A stretch of DNA of 7,544 nucleotides, taken from assembly GCA_934276485.1 (NCBI GenBank), contig CAKQTE010000069.1:1-7544 (forward strand). Reading direction: 5' to 3'. Under the pieces are notes generated by a model. It saw only the letters and a program-made list of their open reading frames with translations, did not search any database and was not told where the DNA came from. Positions 5,875-7,544 of this stretch are shown piece after piece. The stretch is from an uncultured Spirochaetales bacterium. Lineage in GTDB: Bacteria > Spirochaetota > Spirochaetia > Sphaerochaetales > Sphaerochaetaceae. The stretch's first letter is position 1. Each line of letters opens with the position of its first letter. The position numbers were made by a program, and so were the translations under genes.

Positions 5875-6656
5875 AAATAGGTTGTTGTGCTCCATTTCCC
5901 TGCTATGAAATGGTCTCTAATGCTGGATTCGATTTCATTGAACTTAAAGGTATTGAAGTTTGTGGTTGTACTGAAGAAGAATATGAAGAGGCTTTAGTCC
6001 ATCTTAAAAATGGATCTATTCCTTGTTCTTGTATCAATGGTTACTGTAATGATTCAGTACCATTGGTAGGACCTATGTATAAAAGAACCAGGGCTTCTCA
6101 ATATGCTTTGAAACTATCTCAAAGAGCAGATCGATTGGGAGCTGGGCTTATTGGTGTCGGAGCACCTTTTGCACGTAATATTCCACAAGGATTCTCTCGT
6201 GATCAAGCTGTGGAGCAATTCAAAGAGGCGATGTTTGATCTTGCAGAGATATCCAATTCATATGGAATAACATGTGTTTTGGAACCATTAAGTTCTCCCA
6301 TGTGTAATTTCATTACAAAGACAGAAGAGGCATTTGATCTAGTAGAGGAAATAGGGCATAAGAATCTTGGGCTTATGTATGATTTCTTCCATTCTTATCG
6401 AATGGGAGAAGATCCTTTCTCTCTTAAGAAAGAGATAGGGAAGGCAAAACATATTCATATTTCAGGCATTTCGCCAAATAGACGTACTTATCCTGTTTAT
6501 GAAGAAAAGAATGTATTGGAGCAATGGAATGAAGCTCTAATTGCTTCTGGATATGAAGGAAATCTTAGTGTAGAAATAGGACATTCCCATGACATGGAAT
6601 CTCTGATTATCTGTCAAAAGCTTGTCAGAGAAGTATTTGTTGACAGAAAGCTGTAA
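5871..6656 (+). CDS. Sugar phosphate isomerase/epimerase-like TIM-barrel protein
   Basis: This 261-residue protein is of the xylose-isomerase-like (AP_endonuc_2) TIM-barrel superfamily, whose members isomerise or epimerise sugars, keto-sugars or hydroxypyruvate with a divalent metal. The four expected metal ligands are visible in order: Glu138 (LEPL), Asp171 with nearby His174 (YDFFH), His196 (HIHIS) and Glu235 (VEIGH). The start is the ATG at 5871, in an ATGA overlap with tctA. A longer in-frame reading from 5784 lies wholly inside tctA and adds residues unlike the family. A purine-rich GAAGAGG about 11 nt upstream can serve as ribosome site, and coupling to tctA is likely. The first 60 residues hold eight cysteines (5, 6, 11, 31, 33, 52, 54, 59), unusual for this fold. 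The substrate is unknown, but the context suggests a desulfated sugar or sugar acid. Some relatives are epimerases, isomerases or dehydratases, so the reaction type is uncertain. Confidence 0.85.
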   Translation: MKIGCCAPFPCYEMVSNAGFDFIELKGIEVCGCTEEEYEEALVHLKNGSIPCSCINGYCNDSVPLVGPMYKRTRASQYALKLSQRADRLGAGLIGVGAPFARNIPQGFSRDQAVEQFKEAMFDLAEISNSYGITCVLEPLSSPMCNFITKTEEAFDLVEEIGHKNLGLMYDFFHSYRMGEDPFSLKKEIGKAKHIHISGISPNRRTYPVYEEKNVLEQWNEALIASGYEGNLSVEIGHSHDMESLIICQKLVREVFVDRKL

Positions 6657-6705
6657 AAATTCTCACAATACATAGAGTATTCAAGTAGATTAACTAGGTG
6701 AAAAA

Positions 6706-7419
6706 ATGGCAAGACGAAAAAGTGAATTAGCAGACAAGGCATATAACTATCTTCTGGAGAGAATCATTGGTTTTGAGATACTGCCAGGGGAAGTAATATC
6801 TGATTCAAATGTTGCTAATCTTCTAGAAATGAGCCGTGAACCTGTAAGAGAGGCTTTTATGCGCCTTGAAGCAGAAGGTCTGCTTGAAAGAGGAAAGCAT
6901 AGTGTGCATTGTGCAGAATTGAGCTTGGATGATATCAAAGAAATATGCCAGTTACGTTCTGCATTAGAGTCTCTCGCTGTGGAACTGATTAAAGAAAAAG
7001 GTGGTCTTTCTTCTTCACAGAAAGAAGAATTAACATTTGTAATGGGTGAAATGAAAAAAAATACTGTCTCAATGATAACTGATGTTGACTCAAGTAAGGT
7101 TCGCTATCATTGGGATGATGTGTTTCATTCAACCATTGTTCAGTTCTCGGGAAACAAAAGACTGATTAACATGTTTAGTTTAATGCAACTTCAGATTTCA
7201 AGAGCCAGATGGCTCAATATCATTTCTCCTAGAACAGAAGCTTCCATGGATGAGCATGAGAAGATATTTAATGCACTTTTGGAAGACAACTATGATGCAT
7301 GCATCAATCTTGTGAAGGAACATATCCGTGCTTCAGAAGAGAACTTTATCAGAATTATAAATAGCCCTGAATATCGTATGGTTTATGCCGGCATGTCCAT
7401 GATGGGGAAATCAAAATAA
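6706..7419 (+). CDS. GntR-family transcriptional regulator, FCD (FadR-type) subfamily
   Basis: This 237-residue DNA-binding repressor has an N-terminal winged helix-turn-helix (about 10-72; recognition region SREPVREAFMRLEAEGLLE) and a C-terminal all-helical FCD ligand domain (about 78-216). The FCD metal/ligand residues can be seen: Asp137 and His141 in DDVFH, His184 in DEHEKIF and His206 in VKEHI, with SGN at 148-150. Such proteins typically sense organic or sugar acids and leave DNA when bound. The ATG follows AGGTG (6696-6700) by 5 nt, and 49 nt separate it from the isomerase gene; I see no convincing promoter there, so it is probably the last gene of the operon. The two palindromes at 1229-1240 and 1357-1368 match the subfamily's operator type and are its likely targets, so it would regulate both the operon, including itself, and the divergent dehydrogenase. 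Confidence 0.93.
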   Translation: MARRKSELADKAYNYLLERIIGFEILPGEVISDSNVANLLEMSREPVREAFMRLEAEGLLERGKHSVHCAELSLDDIKEICQLRSALESLAVELIKEKGGLSSSQKEELTFVMGEMKKNTVSMITDVDSSKVRYHWDDVFHSTIVQFSGNKRLINMFSLMQLQISRARWLNIISPRTEASMDEHEKIFNALLEDNYDACINLVKEHIRASEENFIRIINSPEYRMVYAGMSMMGKSK

Positions 7420-7468
7420 TTTCGACCTGTGCGGTTAAAACTTCCTACAAATCATCATGTTTTCATCT

Positions 7469-7494
7469 GAACCACCGTTTAGGTGGTTTTAATT
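7469..7494 (+). terminator. Intrinsic terminator of the sulfatase-transporter operon
   Basis: AACCACC (7470-7476) pairs with GGTGGTT (7482-7488) around the 5-base loop GTTTA, followed by TT, AA and TTTA. It lies about 50 nt after the GntR stop codon. The uridine tract is short but the stem is clean, so this is the likely end of the transcript. The A residues that precede the stem and the T residues that follow could also allow weak termination from the other direction. Positions 7495-7544 show no gene. Confidence 0.78.
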
Positions 7495-7544
7495 TATCAT
7501 TCTGTCTTCTACTTATGAGAAAGAACTAGTATAGTTAATAATTT

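Noticed and set aside
6657..6705. Separate promoter or operator before the GntR gene
   Set aside because: Only a 5-bp hairpin (AATAC with GTATT) and AT-rich sequence were found. There is no good -35/-10 pair and no copy of the ATTGTCGACAAT palindrome.
1..7544. CRISPR array, insertion sequence, phage or defence genes
   Set aside because: No regularly spaced repeats, transposase or integrase motifs, or terminal repeats were seen. The genes are metabolic and regulatory.

Overview
The window looks like a bacterial chromosome segment of fairly low GC content, with purine-rich Shine-Dalgarno sites. The leader of the solute-binding protein (a hydrophobic stretch ending in FAQGSAET, with no lipobox cysteine) resembles those of host- or sediment-associated spirochaetes such as Treponema or Sphaerochaeta. 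That placement is an inference from style and is not proven here.

Layout. Positions 1-226 are the end of an rRNA operon: a processing stem, a complete 5S rRNA and an intrinsic terminator. A short-chain dehydrogenase lies on the minus strand (383-1153), followed downstream by an imperfect hairpin. A divergent control region (1154-1380) separates it from a plus-strand operon. In order the operon encodes a cytoplasmic type I sulfatase, a complete tripartite tricarboxylate transporter (TTT) of binding protein, small membrane subunit and large membrane subunit, a TIM-barrel sugar isomerase/epimerase-like protein, and a GntR/FCD repressor. A terminator at 7469-7494 closes the unit. The last 50 bases hold no recognisable gene.

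How it fits together. The gene set reads as one catabolic module. A periplasmic binding protein would capture a small, probably carboxylated solute and the TTT permease would import it. A sulfatase with no signal peptide would remove a sulfate ester inside the cell, and the isomerase and the NAD(P)-dependent dehydrogenase would then rearrange and oxidise the carbon skeleton. A sulfated sugar acid is the simplest substrate consistent with all parts, but it is a hypothesis. No kinase, aldolase, dehydratase or sulfatase-maturing enzyme is present, so the pathway must be completed elsewhere.

Regulation. The palindrome ATTGTCGACAAT, which has the GT-C-G-AC core expected of FadR/FCD-type GntR operators, occurs twice in the window, both times in the divergent control region. 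One copy overlaps the -35 of the dehydrogenase promoter. The other sits between the operon promoters and the sulfatase Shine-Dalgarno. The GntR protein at the operon end is the obvious candidate to bind both, giving coordinated, autoregulated control of the two transcription units.
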